A DNA stretch of 5,706 nt from Pseudomonadota bacterium (GCA_018240935.1 JAFEEV010000140.1:1-5706), one strand, 5' to 3'. Numbered from the stretch's first letter, positions 1-4,816 are shown. Translations and numbers: made by a program. The notes: generated by a model not told the origin, from the sequence alone.

Positions 1-115
1 CATGGCTGCCGCAGCGATTGGCAATACAGGCGGACAGCCGCATTCCAATATGCAACCCTACCTCGTGGTGAATTATTGCATCGCTGTGCAGGGTATTTTT
101 CCGAGCCGGAGTTAG
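1..115 (+). CDS. Phage tail collar / microcystin-dependent-protein-like, C-terminal end (partial)
   Basis: The gene enters from the left edge; codons are read from base 2 and the stop is TAG at 113-115, leaving 37 visible residues. The visible peptide contains IGNTGGQPHSNMQPYL, then LVVNYCIAVQGIFPSRS at the end. The pattern GG-QPH-N-MQPYL, then NYCIA-QGIFPSR, is the signature end of the tail-collar family (phage tail fibre collar proteins and the MdpB-like microcystin-dependent proteins). These are phage structural proteins or tail-like particle and secreted components of uncertain role. The ATG at 2-4 is probably internal, because family members are usually 150-200 residues and this is only the conserved tail. 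The stop lies 2 bases before a strong stem-loop, so this is the last gene of its transcript. Family call fairly sure; biological role not determinable here. Confidence 0.8.
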   Translation, partial: MAAAAIGNTGGQPHSNMQPYLVVNYCIAVQGIFPSRS

Positions 116-117
116 TC

Positions 118-152
118 ATCGACTACCATCGGGGAAACCGGTGGTAGTCGAT
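118..152 (+). terminator. Stem-loop just after the tail-collar stop codon
   Basis: ATCGACTACCA at 118-128 pairs perfectly with TGGTAGTCGAT at 142-152. Four more inner pairs (one G-T wobble) bring the stem to about 15 bp around a GGAAA loop at 133-137. It starts two bases after the stop at 113-115, the usual place for an intrinsic terminator or an mRNA 3' stabilising hairpin. The bases that follow (CTTCAGGCATT) lack a real T-run, so termination may be weak or Rho-assisted. The hairpin is certain; the terminator role is inferred. Confidence 0.55.
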
Positions 153-249
153 CTTCAGGCATTCCGCGTGGCAACTTAGTGTTTGATCCGTAAAGTCGCA
201 ACTTTGAGAACGGAAATCGCGCTCAGAGATCATGCCGAAGGTTGCCTAA

Positions 250-393
250 GGAAACGCTGATTAAATTAGGCGAACGAGATGAAGCACGAGGCGCACGGAA
301 CACAGCAATCGAGACATATCAATAAGATAAGCGGGTGAGCGAGTACCGCGCAACGAAGTGATTCGCTCGTCTAGTCAATTAATCAGAGCTTCC
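250..393. mobile_element. Putative 144-bp MITE with IS5-like ends and CTAA target duplication
   Basis: The left end reads GGAAACGCTGATTAA (250-264) and the right end, read on the minus strand, GGAAGCTCTGATTAA (393-379): 13 of 15 positions agree. Inverted similarity continues inward after a 3-base offset, TAGGCGAACGA (267-277) against TAGACGAGCGA (minus strand of 363-373). CTAA is found directly outside both ends (246-249 and 394-397), as a 4-bp target duplication would appear. IS5-subgroup elements have ends starting GGAA and duplicate a 4-bp YTAR target, which CTAA fits. No meaningful reading frame lies inside, so it would have to be moved by a transposase encoded elsewhere. It accounts for most of the gene-free stretch 116-427; bases 153-245 show nothing recognisable. 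The structure is visible; the IS5 link is inferred. Confidence 0.6.
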
Positions 394-427
394 CTAACAG
401 TTTGAAAGAGATGAGGCGGCGACGCGA

Positions 428-1066
428 TTAACACAAATTCCGCCGCCGGAGCATTATGCCAATACCCAATATTCCAGCGATCATCATTGCATAGCCAGAA
501 GGCTCAGGCACCGCCGGTACACCAGGACCGGAAATGAGCATATGCACGTCACGATCAGCCAACGTGTGGCCGCTATAGAAGCCGTTGGTATCCAGAATGA
601 TCTTATCGATTTCGGATGTATGGGGTGCAACGAGTGTAAAGCCTATGACGTGTTTGTCTGTCGGGAAGTTGCCGGTACCCACATCTTCTTCGAGCATCGT
701 AAAGCGTACAACTGAACCGCCAAACAATACACTACCTGTCCATTTTAACTGTCCATCGTGAATAGAACCGGATGGAAAGTCATTATCGAGCGGTCCGAAA
801 ACGCTGGTGACACCAAACAAACCGGAGAGTTGGATAGTTGCGTGCACGTTTCCATTTTCGACGTACCACATGTTGTCATTTGGCCCATAGGTGAGCGTAT
901 AGCTGTAGTTGTCGCCAATATGCGAAACAAGCTGGAAATCCAGTGCCTGGGCGCTGCCAACAGTCAGCATCGCGGCAGCGCCAATGACGCTGCGGCGAAT
1001 AAGAACACCTATCGATGAAAACAATCTCAACGGCGAGGAATTCCCTATCTTTTTAGGATTCATCAT
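428..1066 (-). CDS. PEP-CTERM sorting-domain protein
   Basis: A 212-residue exported protein. Residues 1-41 form a signal peptide with a long basic N-region, the hydrophobic stretch VIGAAAMLTVGSA and a likely cleavage after AQA (41). The middle (42-185) is acidic, rich in G, T and beta-branched residues, and matches no enzyme I recognise. Residues 186-212 are a textbook PEP-CTERM signal: VPEP, a hydrophobic segment (about 193-206), then LRRRN. Such proteins are cut and anchored or released at the outer surface by an exosortase (EpsH/XrtA type), usually alongside exopolysaccharide production; no exosortase gene is in this window. Two ATGs are adjacent; the first (1064-1066) has AAGGA at 1073-1077, 6 bases upstream. 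The protein ends NLC, slightly past the usual basic tail. Surface or biofilm role inferred from the family only. Confidence 0.88.
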   Translation of the reverse strand: MMNPKKIGNSSPLRLFSSIGVLIRRSVIGAAAMLTVGSAQALDFQLVSHIGDNYSYTLTYGPNDNMWYVENGNVHATIQLSGLFGVTSVFGPLDNDFPSGSIHDGQLKWTGSVLFGGSVVRFTMLEEDVGTGNFPTDKHVIGFTLVAPHTSEIDKIILDTNGFYSGHTLADRDVHMLISGPGVPAVPEPSGYAMMIAGILGIGIMLRRRNLC

Positions 1067-1126
1067 TATTTTTCCTTGTAGGTAATAAAAAATATTCTTT
1101 CAATCAAAATCTGGCTACTAAGATCA

Positions 1127-1193
1127 TACGCTTCAATAGCACATCACAAACTAGAAAATACTATTGCATTACAGAAATATATGCTGAAGCGTA
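1127..1193. repeat. Spaced 9-bp inverted repeat upstream of the PEP-CTERM gene
   Basis: TACGCTTCA (1127-1135) and its exact reverse complement TGAAGCGTA (1185-1193) are 49 bases apart, inside the A+T-rich region upstream of the minus-strand gene that starts at 1066. Flanking bases extend the match imperfectly (ATC outside, GCA inside). It could be a pair of half-sites for a dimeric regulator or a long-loop hairpin in the leader. I see no convincing -35/-10 pair here, nor a clear sigma-54 -24/-12 element. Function unknown. Confidence 0.35.
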
Positions 1194-1333
1194 GATGGTT
1201 GTAATGGAAATCCATACTGTTTTTTTAGTATTTTTGTACAGATTTTGGGGGTGATGCTGGTGTGCATGATTAACTCACTCGCGGATTATGCCGCTTTTTT
1301 CGCAAGCCCGATAGACTTGTTTTCCTCGGCTTT

Positions 1334-1506
1334 CTCAATGCCTTCTATAAATTATTGCCCGGAAGAGCAAGAATTTTTGATTCCGGATTGTGCCCGATCG
1401 TCAGGAAAGTGAACGCGATGCAGCGCTTAAGCGGTTGGATGCGTTGCGCAGCACGGAGATCCAGATGACCGGCGTTTCATTTCACGCGCTAACGAATAAA
1501 AAAGAA
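1334..1506 (+). pseudogene. Collapsed remnant of a Phd-VapC-(HigA-like) toxin-antitoxin cassette
   Basis: Three adjoining blocks match three separate parts of the intact cassette at 3284-4160, in the same order and orientation. Bases 1334 to about 1390 resemble the upstream flank 3284-3345. Bases 1383-1460 match the antitoxin interior 3536-3613 (71 of 78 identical, the first 31 perfectly), encoding RIVPDRQESERDAALKRLDA. Bases about 1457-1504 match the region downstream of the toxin, about 4107-4157, encoding GVSFHALTNKK. The antitoxin N-terminus, its promoter and the whole toxin are missing. The first junction lies at a short similarity (CGGATTTTGTCCCG at 3332-3345 against CGGATTGTGCCCG at 3537-3549), which suggests deletion between short repeats. 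The frame is open from 1381 to 1539 but has no start codon in the antitoxin part. The rest of the gap (1194-1333) shows nothing I can identify. Confidence 0.8.
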
Positions 1507-1539
1507 GGAGCCAGATCAATGAACATCGTAATCTATTAA
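1505..1539 (+). other. Orphan ribosome-binding site and six-codon reading frame
   Basis: AAGGAG at 1505-1510 is followed after 8 bases by ATG (1519-1521), which opens a frame of only six codons (MNIVIY) ending in TAA at 1537-1539. The initiation signal is as good as those of the real genes here, yet nothing follows it. It directly adjoins the collapsed TA remnant, so it may be the surviving start of a deleted gene or a chance signal. Confidence 0.25.
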
Positions 1540-1581
1540 GTATGCTGTTAGTTCCGTAAAAATCTGTGCGCTCAACATTTC

Positions 1582-2979
1582 TTACTTACAATTCAGCGGG
1601 TACTCGAAACTATCGGTATAGCCGTGGTAATCGGTGATATGAAAGCCCACTTTGCCGGACGCGCCGAAAAAGAATTCGCAGAGTAACTCCTTAGAATCAA
1701 AATCAAAAATAACGTTAAGGCCAAGGTCCGTGGGTTCCAGCTTAATGATGGAAAGCGTCATGTACTTCGTTACCCGGTCTAAAAACAGGCCGGTAAAGTC
1801 GATTCCGTCCAATGTCATCATGAACGTGTCCCAGCGCAGATCGGCCTTTTTGTCCCAGTCATAAATTTCTAGAATGTACTTATCTTCCGTACTCAACGGG
1901 GAATCGCTCTTTAGGGAAAACCAAATATTGGGAGACCGGCCAAGCCAGAACGGCGCCATGGCCACACCTGAATTTCCCTTTGTGTCACTGACCGTAAACC
2001 GCATATCGTAGGCATATGCATAAGGATAAGGCGGTCCATCGGCTTCAAAAATCAGCTCGCGCAGTTGCTGATAGCTGGTGTTAAAAGTGGCGGTTAAACG
2101 GGTATCCGTCCTTTCCATAGTGACGTTGCCGTTGTTGAGCAATTCCAGAAATTTGGCCATGAACACCCCGGATATGTCTTCATAGTCTTGCTCGATTAAT
2201 TTTTTTTCGATTTTTAGCGTTGCAAAATCGATATCTGTAATGCCGTCCAAGTCTTCAAACACGATACTCCAGGCGGCAACGGGATTGTTGACCGCGCCGC
2301 TGACAAAGGGCGGGTTTTTTTCAGTGAACAATTGGATGGTTGGCGATTTATTATCGCCTGTAATGCCGCACTTACTGTTAATCAAGGTTTTCGCTTTTGC
2401 GATCAGTTCCAGAAAAATTTCGATTGCGGTATCTCTTCCGGTTTCATCGCCGGGTGCGGTTCCTCCCGTAATTTCAATGATATTTCCTTCGTACAGCGCA
2501 TAGCCTTTAAAATTGAAGAGTGCTGTTTGTGCGCTGCTCCTGAACGTGCCGAACAACCAACGATCGGTTTCTTTTAATAGAAAACGCGCTACCGGAGTTT
2601 CAGAAAAAGAATTCAATCGAACCGGATCATTAAAATCGCTAACGCCACCGGCATTGTTCGGATAAGACGCGATATTCACCCGCACAGACCAATGACCATC
2701 GGGATGAATCGCCGGTGAGCCGAACCAAGTAACCGGAATGCTGGTATTTGTTCCGTTCAGCAGTTGCAAACGCGGCGTGTTATCGACCGTCATAAATCCG
2801 AGCGGATCGCCTCCCAGCGCAGTAGCATCGGTGTTAGACCAATTGCTGACCGGCAGACATCCGGACTGCACATGCATTGCAATTGAACTTAACAGGATAA
2901 AACACAGAAGTTTGTAGGGGAGAAATGTATGAGCATGAACAAATCGGCCCAATCTCAATAGAGAATTTAAACTGACCAC
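1582..2979 (-). CDS. Exported protein of unknown function (465 residues)
   Basis: I do not recognise this family. The best start is GTG at 2977-2979: AGGGGG (2986-2991) lies 6 bases upstream, whereas a TTG at 2992-2994 would have to overlap that ribosome-binding site. The N-terminus has a long R/H-containing region, then the hydrophobic run LLCFILLSSIA and VQSGC, suggesting Sec export. The sequence before the Cys is not a proper lipobox (Q at -3), so a lipoprotein is possible but not shown. The mature part is rich in D, T, N and aromatics. A central segment (KSPTIQLFTE, then WSIVFEDLDGI and MRFTVSDTKGNSG) reads like beta-sandwich, Ig- or cadherin-like extracellular repeats, and the protein closes with ITDYHGYTDSFEYPLNCK. 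Cysteines are few and could form disulfides. Upstream is an FNR-type box with a suitably spaced -10, so expression may respond to low oxygen or nitrogen oxides. It appears monocistronic. Confidence 0.8.
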   Translation of the reverse strand: MVSLNSLLRLGRFVHAHTFLPYKLLCFILLSSIAMHVQSGCLPVSNWSNTDATALGGDPLGFMTVDNTPRLQLLNGTNTSIPVTWFGSPAIHPDGHWSVRVNIASYPNNAGGVSDFNDPVRLNSFSETPVARFLLKETDRWLFGTFRSSAQTALFNFKGYALYEGNIIEITGGTAPGDETGRDTAIEIFLELIAKAKTLINSKCGITGDNKSPTIQLFTEKNPPFVSGAVNNPVAAWSIVFEDLDGITDIDFATLKIEKKLIEQDYEDISGVFMAKFLELLNNGNVTMERTDTRLTATFNTSYQQLRELIFEADGPPYPYAYAYDMRFTVSDTKGNSGVAMAPFWLGRSPNIWFSLKSDSPLSTEDKYILEIYDWDKKADLRWDTFMMTLDGIDFTGLFLDRVTKYMTLSIIKLEPTDLGLNVIFDFDSKELLCEFFFGASGKVGFHITDYHGYTDSFEYPLNCK

Positions 2980-2985
2980 TGGAAT

Positions 2986-2991
2986 CCCCCT
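2986..2991 (-). promoter_or_regulatory. Ribosome-binding site that fixes a GTG start
   Basis: On the minus strand AGGGGG lies 6 bases ahead of GTG (2979-2977). It immediately follows the alternative TTG codon at 2994-2992, so the TTG cannot be the start served by this site. Confidence 0.6.
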
Positions 2992-3022
2992 CAATCAAAT
3001 TAGGAATTGAAAACTATGTTCA

Positions 3023-3064
3023 ATGCTAAATAAAATTAACCAATGCTTGTTTGATGTGTATCAA
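3023..3064 (-). promoter_or_regulatory. FNR/ANR-type class II promoter
   Basis: TTGATGTGTATCAA at 3051-3064 matches the FNR-family consensus TTGAT-N4-ATCAA at all ten specified bases. Exactly 22 bases downstream on the minus strand is TAGCAT (3028-3023), a 4-of-6 match to TATAAT that keeps its T-A and final T. This is the spacing of a class II promoter with the activator centred at -41.5 and a start near 3016, giving a leader of about 37 bases before GTG 2979. Regulators of this family (Fnr, Anr, Dnr, NnrR) respond to oxygen loss or nitric oxide; which one acts here cannot be told. The box is seen; the promoter is inferred. Confidence 0.6.
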
Positions 3065-3078
3065 GTGCAGGTATTTGC

Positions 3079-3092
3079 TTGATAAAACGCAA
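3079..3092 (-). promoter_or_regulatory. Possible second, imperfect FNR-like site
   Basis: TTGATAAAACGCAA matches TTGAT-N4-ATCAA at 8 of 10 positions, centred 28 bp upstream of the perfect box. Its CTTGATA arm also forms a 7-bp inverted repeat with TATCAAG at 3059-3065. It may be an auxiliary activator site or chance. Confidence 0.25.
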
Positions 3093-3164
3093 TCGTAAGA
3101 ATCTTAATAGGTTAACTGTAATAAAATCAGTTCTGACGGGGCCCTGAGACATACAAACCAAAAT

Positions 3165-3203
3165 TCAAATCTTCAGAATCCCACCCGGGCAGGATTGTTG
3201 AGG
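3165..3203 (-). pseudogene. Fossil C-terminal tail of a spermidine-synthase-like gene
   Basis: Read on the minus strand from 3203, the bases encode PQQSCPGGILKI and then a TGA stop (3167-3165). The intact gene at the right edge of the window ends AKSCPGGILMI and a stop. Over the aligned core (3174-3194 against 5265-5285) there are three base differences, and all fall at third codon positions without changing SCPGGIL. This suggests descent from a real but diverged homologue. Upstream in this frame a stop is met after about 20 codons and similarity fades, so only the tail survives. The core is short and chance cannot be excluded. A competing 66-codon frame over 3173-3373 looks spurious. Confidence 0.4.
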
Positions 3204-3367
3204 CATCGAGGTGCAAACTCGAGTGTCTTAAGATACGATTGATGCGCCTCCTTGCAGTCGGCACATCCTACCGGGCTGCCGGGCTCAATGCCTTCTAAGT
3301 TATAGTCTGGAAGAGCAAGGATTTTTGATTTCGGATTTTGTCCCGTTTCATGTATAAAAAATGTGTC

Positions 3368-3395
3368 TTGCAAGTTCGGAGTAAAACCTTATACT
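3368..3395 (+). promoter_or_regulatory. Promoter of the first TA operon
   Basis: TTGCAA (3368-3373) and TATACT (3390-3395) are separated by 16 bases, giving 4/6 and 5/6 matches to the sigma-70 hexamers. The -10 overlaps the first operator palindrome (3394-3401), as expected for a promoter repressed by its own TA complex. The predicted start near 3402 gives a leader of about 27 bases. Confidence 0.5.
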
Positions 3396-3415
3396 GTACA
3401 GAAATAATGTACATT
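3394..3415 (+). promoter_or_regulatory. Paired TGTACA palindromes: probable Phd/YefM operator
   Basis: CTGTACAG (3394-3401) and AATGTACATT (3406-3415) are both perfect palindromes with the same TGTACA core, centres 13 bp apart. The characterised yefM-yoeB operator uses paired TGTACA-core palindromes about one helical turn apart, and the antitoxin encoded directly downstream belongs to the same Phd/YefM family. The sites cover the end of the -10, the transcription start and the leader, so binding should block transcription. Function inferred from this parallel. Confidence 0.6.
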
Positions 3416-3428
3416 AATGAGGTTCATA

Positions 3429-3674
3429 ATGACATCAATCAACATCACGGAATTGCGCCAACACTTGCCGGAATACCTCAAACAGGTGCAGGCAGGCGAG
3501 GAAGTCGTCATTACCGTGCACGGAAAAGCCATCGCCCGGATTGTGCCCGATCGTCAGGAAAGTGAAAGTAATGCAGCACTTAAGCGCTTGGATGCGTTGC
3601 GCGGCACGGTGATTGCTGGCGATATTCTTGCGCCCTTGAATGAAGAATGGGCAAGCGATGCTGACAATCTGTGA
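3429..3674 (+). CDS. Phd/YefM-family antitoxin
   Basis: An 81-residue antitoxin that should neutralise the VapC toxin encoded next and repress the shared operon. The N-terminus MTSINITELRQHLPEYLKQV, then AGEEVVITVHGKAIARIVP, is the classic Phd/YefM DNA-binding fold (residues 1-40). The C-terminal half (DRQESESNAALKRLDAL onward) is the toxin-binding tail, disordered until bound. The start at 3429 is preferred over the in-frame ATG at 3417 because GAGG at 3419-3422 is 6 bases ahead of it and overlaps the earlier ATG; MTSINIT is also the usual family beginning. Its stop overlaps the toxin start by 17 bases, so the two are co-translated. Codons 38-63 survive as a 91% identical copy in the remnant at 1383-1460. 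Confidence 0.88.
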   Translation: MTSINITELRQHLPEYLKQVQAGEEVVITVHGKAIARIVPDRQESESNAALKRLDALRGTVIAGDILAPLNEEWASDADNL

Positions 3675-4059
3675 CACACATGTCCTGTTATTCTGGGCGG
3701 ACCGCCCGGATCGCTTAACGTTACCCGCCCAAGAATCCTTAACTACCGGCAGAAACGCCGGTCAATTGGCTTGCGCCGCGATCAGCCTGTGGGAAATAGC
3801 TGTGCTGTTCCGGAAAAACAGACTGATATTGCCGCCACAGCACACCCCCGTTTCTTATATGGAAGACATCATCATGTCGCTGGGGCTTTACATCCTTCCG
3901 CTGACACCTGCGATTGCAGGACTAGCCGAAAGTGGCATCGTCACTCACGGAGACCCGGGTGATCGGCTAATCGCCGCAACCGCCATTACCCACCAAGCGC
4001 CGCTCATTACCGCCGATGAAAAACTGCATGCCGTTCCTGGTTTGCGTTGCATTTGGTGA
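3658..4059 (+). CDS. vapC: VapC-family PIN-domain toxin (module 1)
   Basis: A 133-residue PIN-domain ribonuclease, the toxin of the operon. Members cut RNA, in known cases tRNA or the 23S sarcin-ricin loop, using Mg2+ or Mn2+. The acidic metal-binding residues are present: D6 in CDTHVLLFW, E46 in SLWEIA, D99 and D102 in DPGDRLIAATA, and D120 in LITADEKL. The arrangement and length fit the COG3744-type subgroup usually paired with Phd antitoxins. The start at 3658 is chosen because CDTHVLLFW should lie within the first few residues and it overlaps the antitoxin end by 17 bases; an ATG at 3640 would add six residues without a ribosome-binding site. The reading frame is intact and all acidic residues are kept, so it is probably active. 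Its natural target is unknown. Confidence 0.88.
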   Translation: MLTICDTHVLLFWADRPDRLTLPAQESLTTGRNAGQLACAAISLWEIAVLFRKNRLILPPQHTPVSYMEDIIMSLGLYILPLTPAIAGLAESGIVTHGDPGDRLIAATAITHQAPLITADEKLHAVPGLRCIW

Positions 4060-4103
4060 ATTGTATGAGTACAAGAGAAGGAGGAAGGTAAATCTCGACA
4101 TCG

Positions 4104-4121
4104 CTCATCCAAAAAGATGAG
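4104..4121 (+). repeat. Short hairpin downstream of toxin 1
   Basis: CTCATC (4104-4109) and GATGAG (4116-4121) form a perfect 6-bp stem around a CAAAAA loop, 44 bases after the toxin stop. No T-run follows, so it is at best a weak terminator. Part of it is missing from the corresponding position of the collapsed copy at about 1457-1467. Confidence 0.3.
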
Positions 4122-4275
4122 TGGCGTTTCATTTTACGCGCTATCGAATAATAAAGATCGCGGAAAACGCGGTGCGCGCGCCAAGGGTATTACCGAAATA
4201 GCCAAACTAGCCAAACAGGCTGATGTAATCCGGGCAAGCTTGTACAATTCCTGTCGGAAGACGGTAGCACGGTAG
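4117..4275 (+). pseudogene. HigA-like addiction-module antidote fragment, frameshifted
   Basis: From ATG 4117 a 52-codon frame encodes MSGVSFYALSNNKDRGKRG, then ARAKGITEIAK, a short insertion, RASLYNS and a stop (4273-4275). ARAKG-TEIA followed by R-SLY is the helix-turn-helix signature of HigA-type antidote proteins, which normally continue K-ALSEDG-P. Here LSEDGS is found in the next frame at 4251-4268: TC stands where a whole codon is expected between AAT and CTG, so one base is missing. The motif also carries a 9-bp tandem duplication (TAGCCAAAC at 4199-4207 and 4208-4216), adding three codons within the helix-turn-helix. Right after SEDGS the hairpin repeat at 4266 begins and the remainder of the gene is absent. 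No partner HigB toxin is seen. The beginning (GVSFYALSNNK) recurs in the remnant at 1463-1504 and may not belong to HigA originally. Confidence 0.5.
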
Positions 4276-4314
4276 GCTGGGCTGCCGAAGAAAGCCCAGC
4301 ATAAAGGAAGAATG
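4266..4314 (+). repeat. REP-like hairpin repeat, copy 1
   Basis: A 49-bp unit matching 5189-5237 at 43 of 49 positions in the same orientation. It contains a perfect 8-bp stem, GCTGGGCT (4276-4283) and AGCCCAGC (4293-4300), around GCCGAAGAA. The bases GTAGGCTGGG...CCCAGC resemble short hairpin repeats scattered between genes in many proteobacteria (family memory, not searched). It begins where the HigA-like fragment breaks off. The stretch between it and the next gene (4315-4418) shows nothing identifiable. Confidence 0.65.
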
Positions 4315-4418
4315 AATCTCGCAACTTTCTTAACATGAGATCGCGAACCAAGAGTCACTAAATCCGCAGCCTGATCACTCCATTCTGGCACCGCCGCAAA
4401 ACTTTCACCGCGCGGCCA

Positions 4419-4814
4419 TTATGATTTTCCTATCCAATCCACTAACTCAGAATAACCCGCCAATGTGGCATCGGCGGTCACAAAACGGGCTGGCATTGCG
4501 AGCGCTTGGGCGATCAGCAAACGGTCAAACGGATCGGAGTGAATCATCGGTAAATGCGCAACACCCGCAGCGTGTTCGGAGGAGATGGGCAGTGCAATGA
4601 AACCGGTCATTTCAGCGCCATCGGCGATTTCTTTTGCCGAGTAGTGAAATTTGATTTTTCCCAATGCCGATTTAATTGCGATTTCCCAAATACTGGCGGC
4701 GCTGAAAAACACCTCAACCGCCGGGGATTCCAGCTGTGCTCGCAGCGATTGCGGCAATCGCCCGGGTGTATCCAACGCCCACAACAAGATATGCGTATCG
4801 AGCAACAATCGCAT
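4419..4814 (-). CDS. vapC: VapC-family PIN-domain toxin (module 2)
   Basis: A 131-residue PIN-domain ribonuclease toxin. The conserved metal-binding acids are D6 in LLLDTHILLWAL, E44 in SIWEIAIK, D94 and D97 in HSDPFDRLLIAQA, and D115 in FVTADATLAGY. The string DTHILLWAL with HSDPFDRLLIAQA is typical of the COG3744 PIN subgroup. It is clearly diverged from the module 1 toxin, so the two are not recent duplicates. ATG 4814-4812 begins 2 bases after the antitoxin stop, with only a poor ribosome-binding site, implying translational coupling. The frame is full length and the active-site set complete, so it is probably functional. RNA target unknown. Confidence 0.9.
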   Translation of the reverse strand: MRLLLDTHILLWALDTPGRLPQSLRAQLESPAVEVFFSAASIWEIAIKSALGKIKFHYSAKEIADGAEMTGFIALPISSEHAAGVAHLPMIHSDPFDRLLIAQALAMPARFVTADATLAGYSELVDWIGKS

Positions 4815-4816
4815 TG

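Noticed and set aside
415..447. GGCGGCG and CGCCGCC pairing around the PEP-CTERM stop codon
   Set aside because: The 7-bp stem has a 19-base loop, overlaps the last codons (an Arg run explains one arm) and has no T-run after it.
745..1018. Open frames on both strands inside the PEP-CTERM gene
   Set aside because: They are shadows of the real gene, lacking ribosome-binding sites and recognisable motifs.
1205..1245. T-rich stretch with ATACT/AGTAT arms and a lone TGTACA at 1235-1240
   Set aside because: The arms are too short, and one TGTACA is expected by chance in a window of this size. It has no partner palindrome, so it is not counted as an operator.
1281..1300. GCGG-ATTATG-CCGC followed by TTTTTT, a terminator-like sequence on +
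   Set aside because: The stem is only 4 bp and no plus-strand gene precedes it.
3173..3373. 66-codon minus-strand frame upstream of TA module 1, with a CADCKEAHQ segment
   Set aside because: It overlaps the -35 of the TA promoter, and its partly matching copy at 1334-1390 has an in-frame stop. The SpeE-like tail over its end is in a different frame. No family is recognised.
3640..3657. Upstream ATG adding MKNGQA to toxin 1
   Set aside because: It has no ribosome-binding site, and the PIN domain should begin within a few residues of the start; ATG 3658 fits better.
4134..4391. 85-codon minus-strand frame across the HigA-like fragment and repeat
   Set aside because: Most of it is the antisense of the HigA-like segment and of the hairpin repeat; it has no ribosome-binding site or motif.
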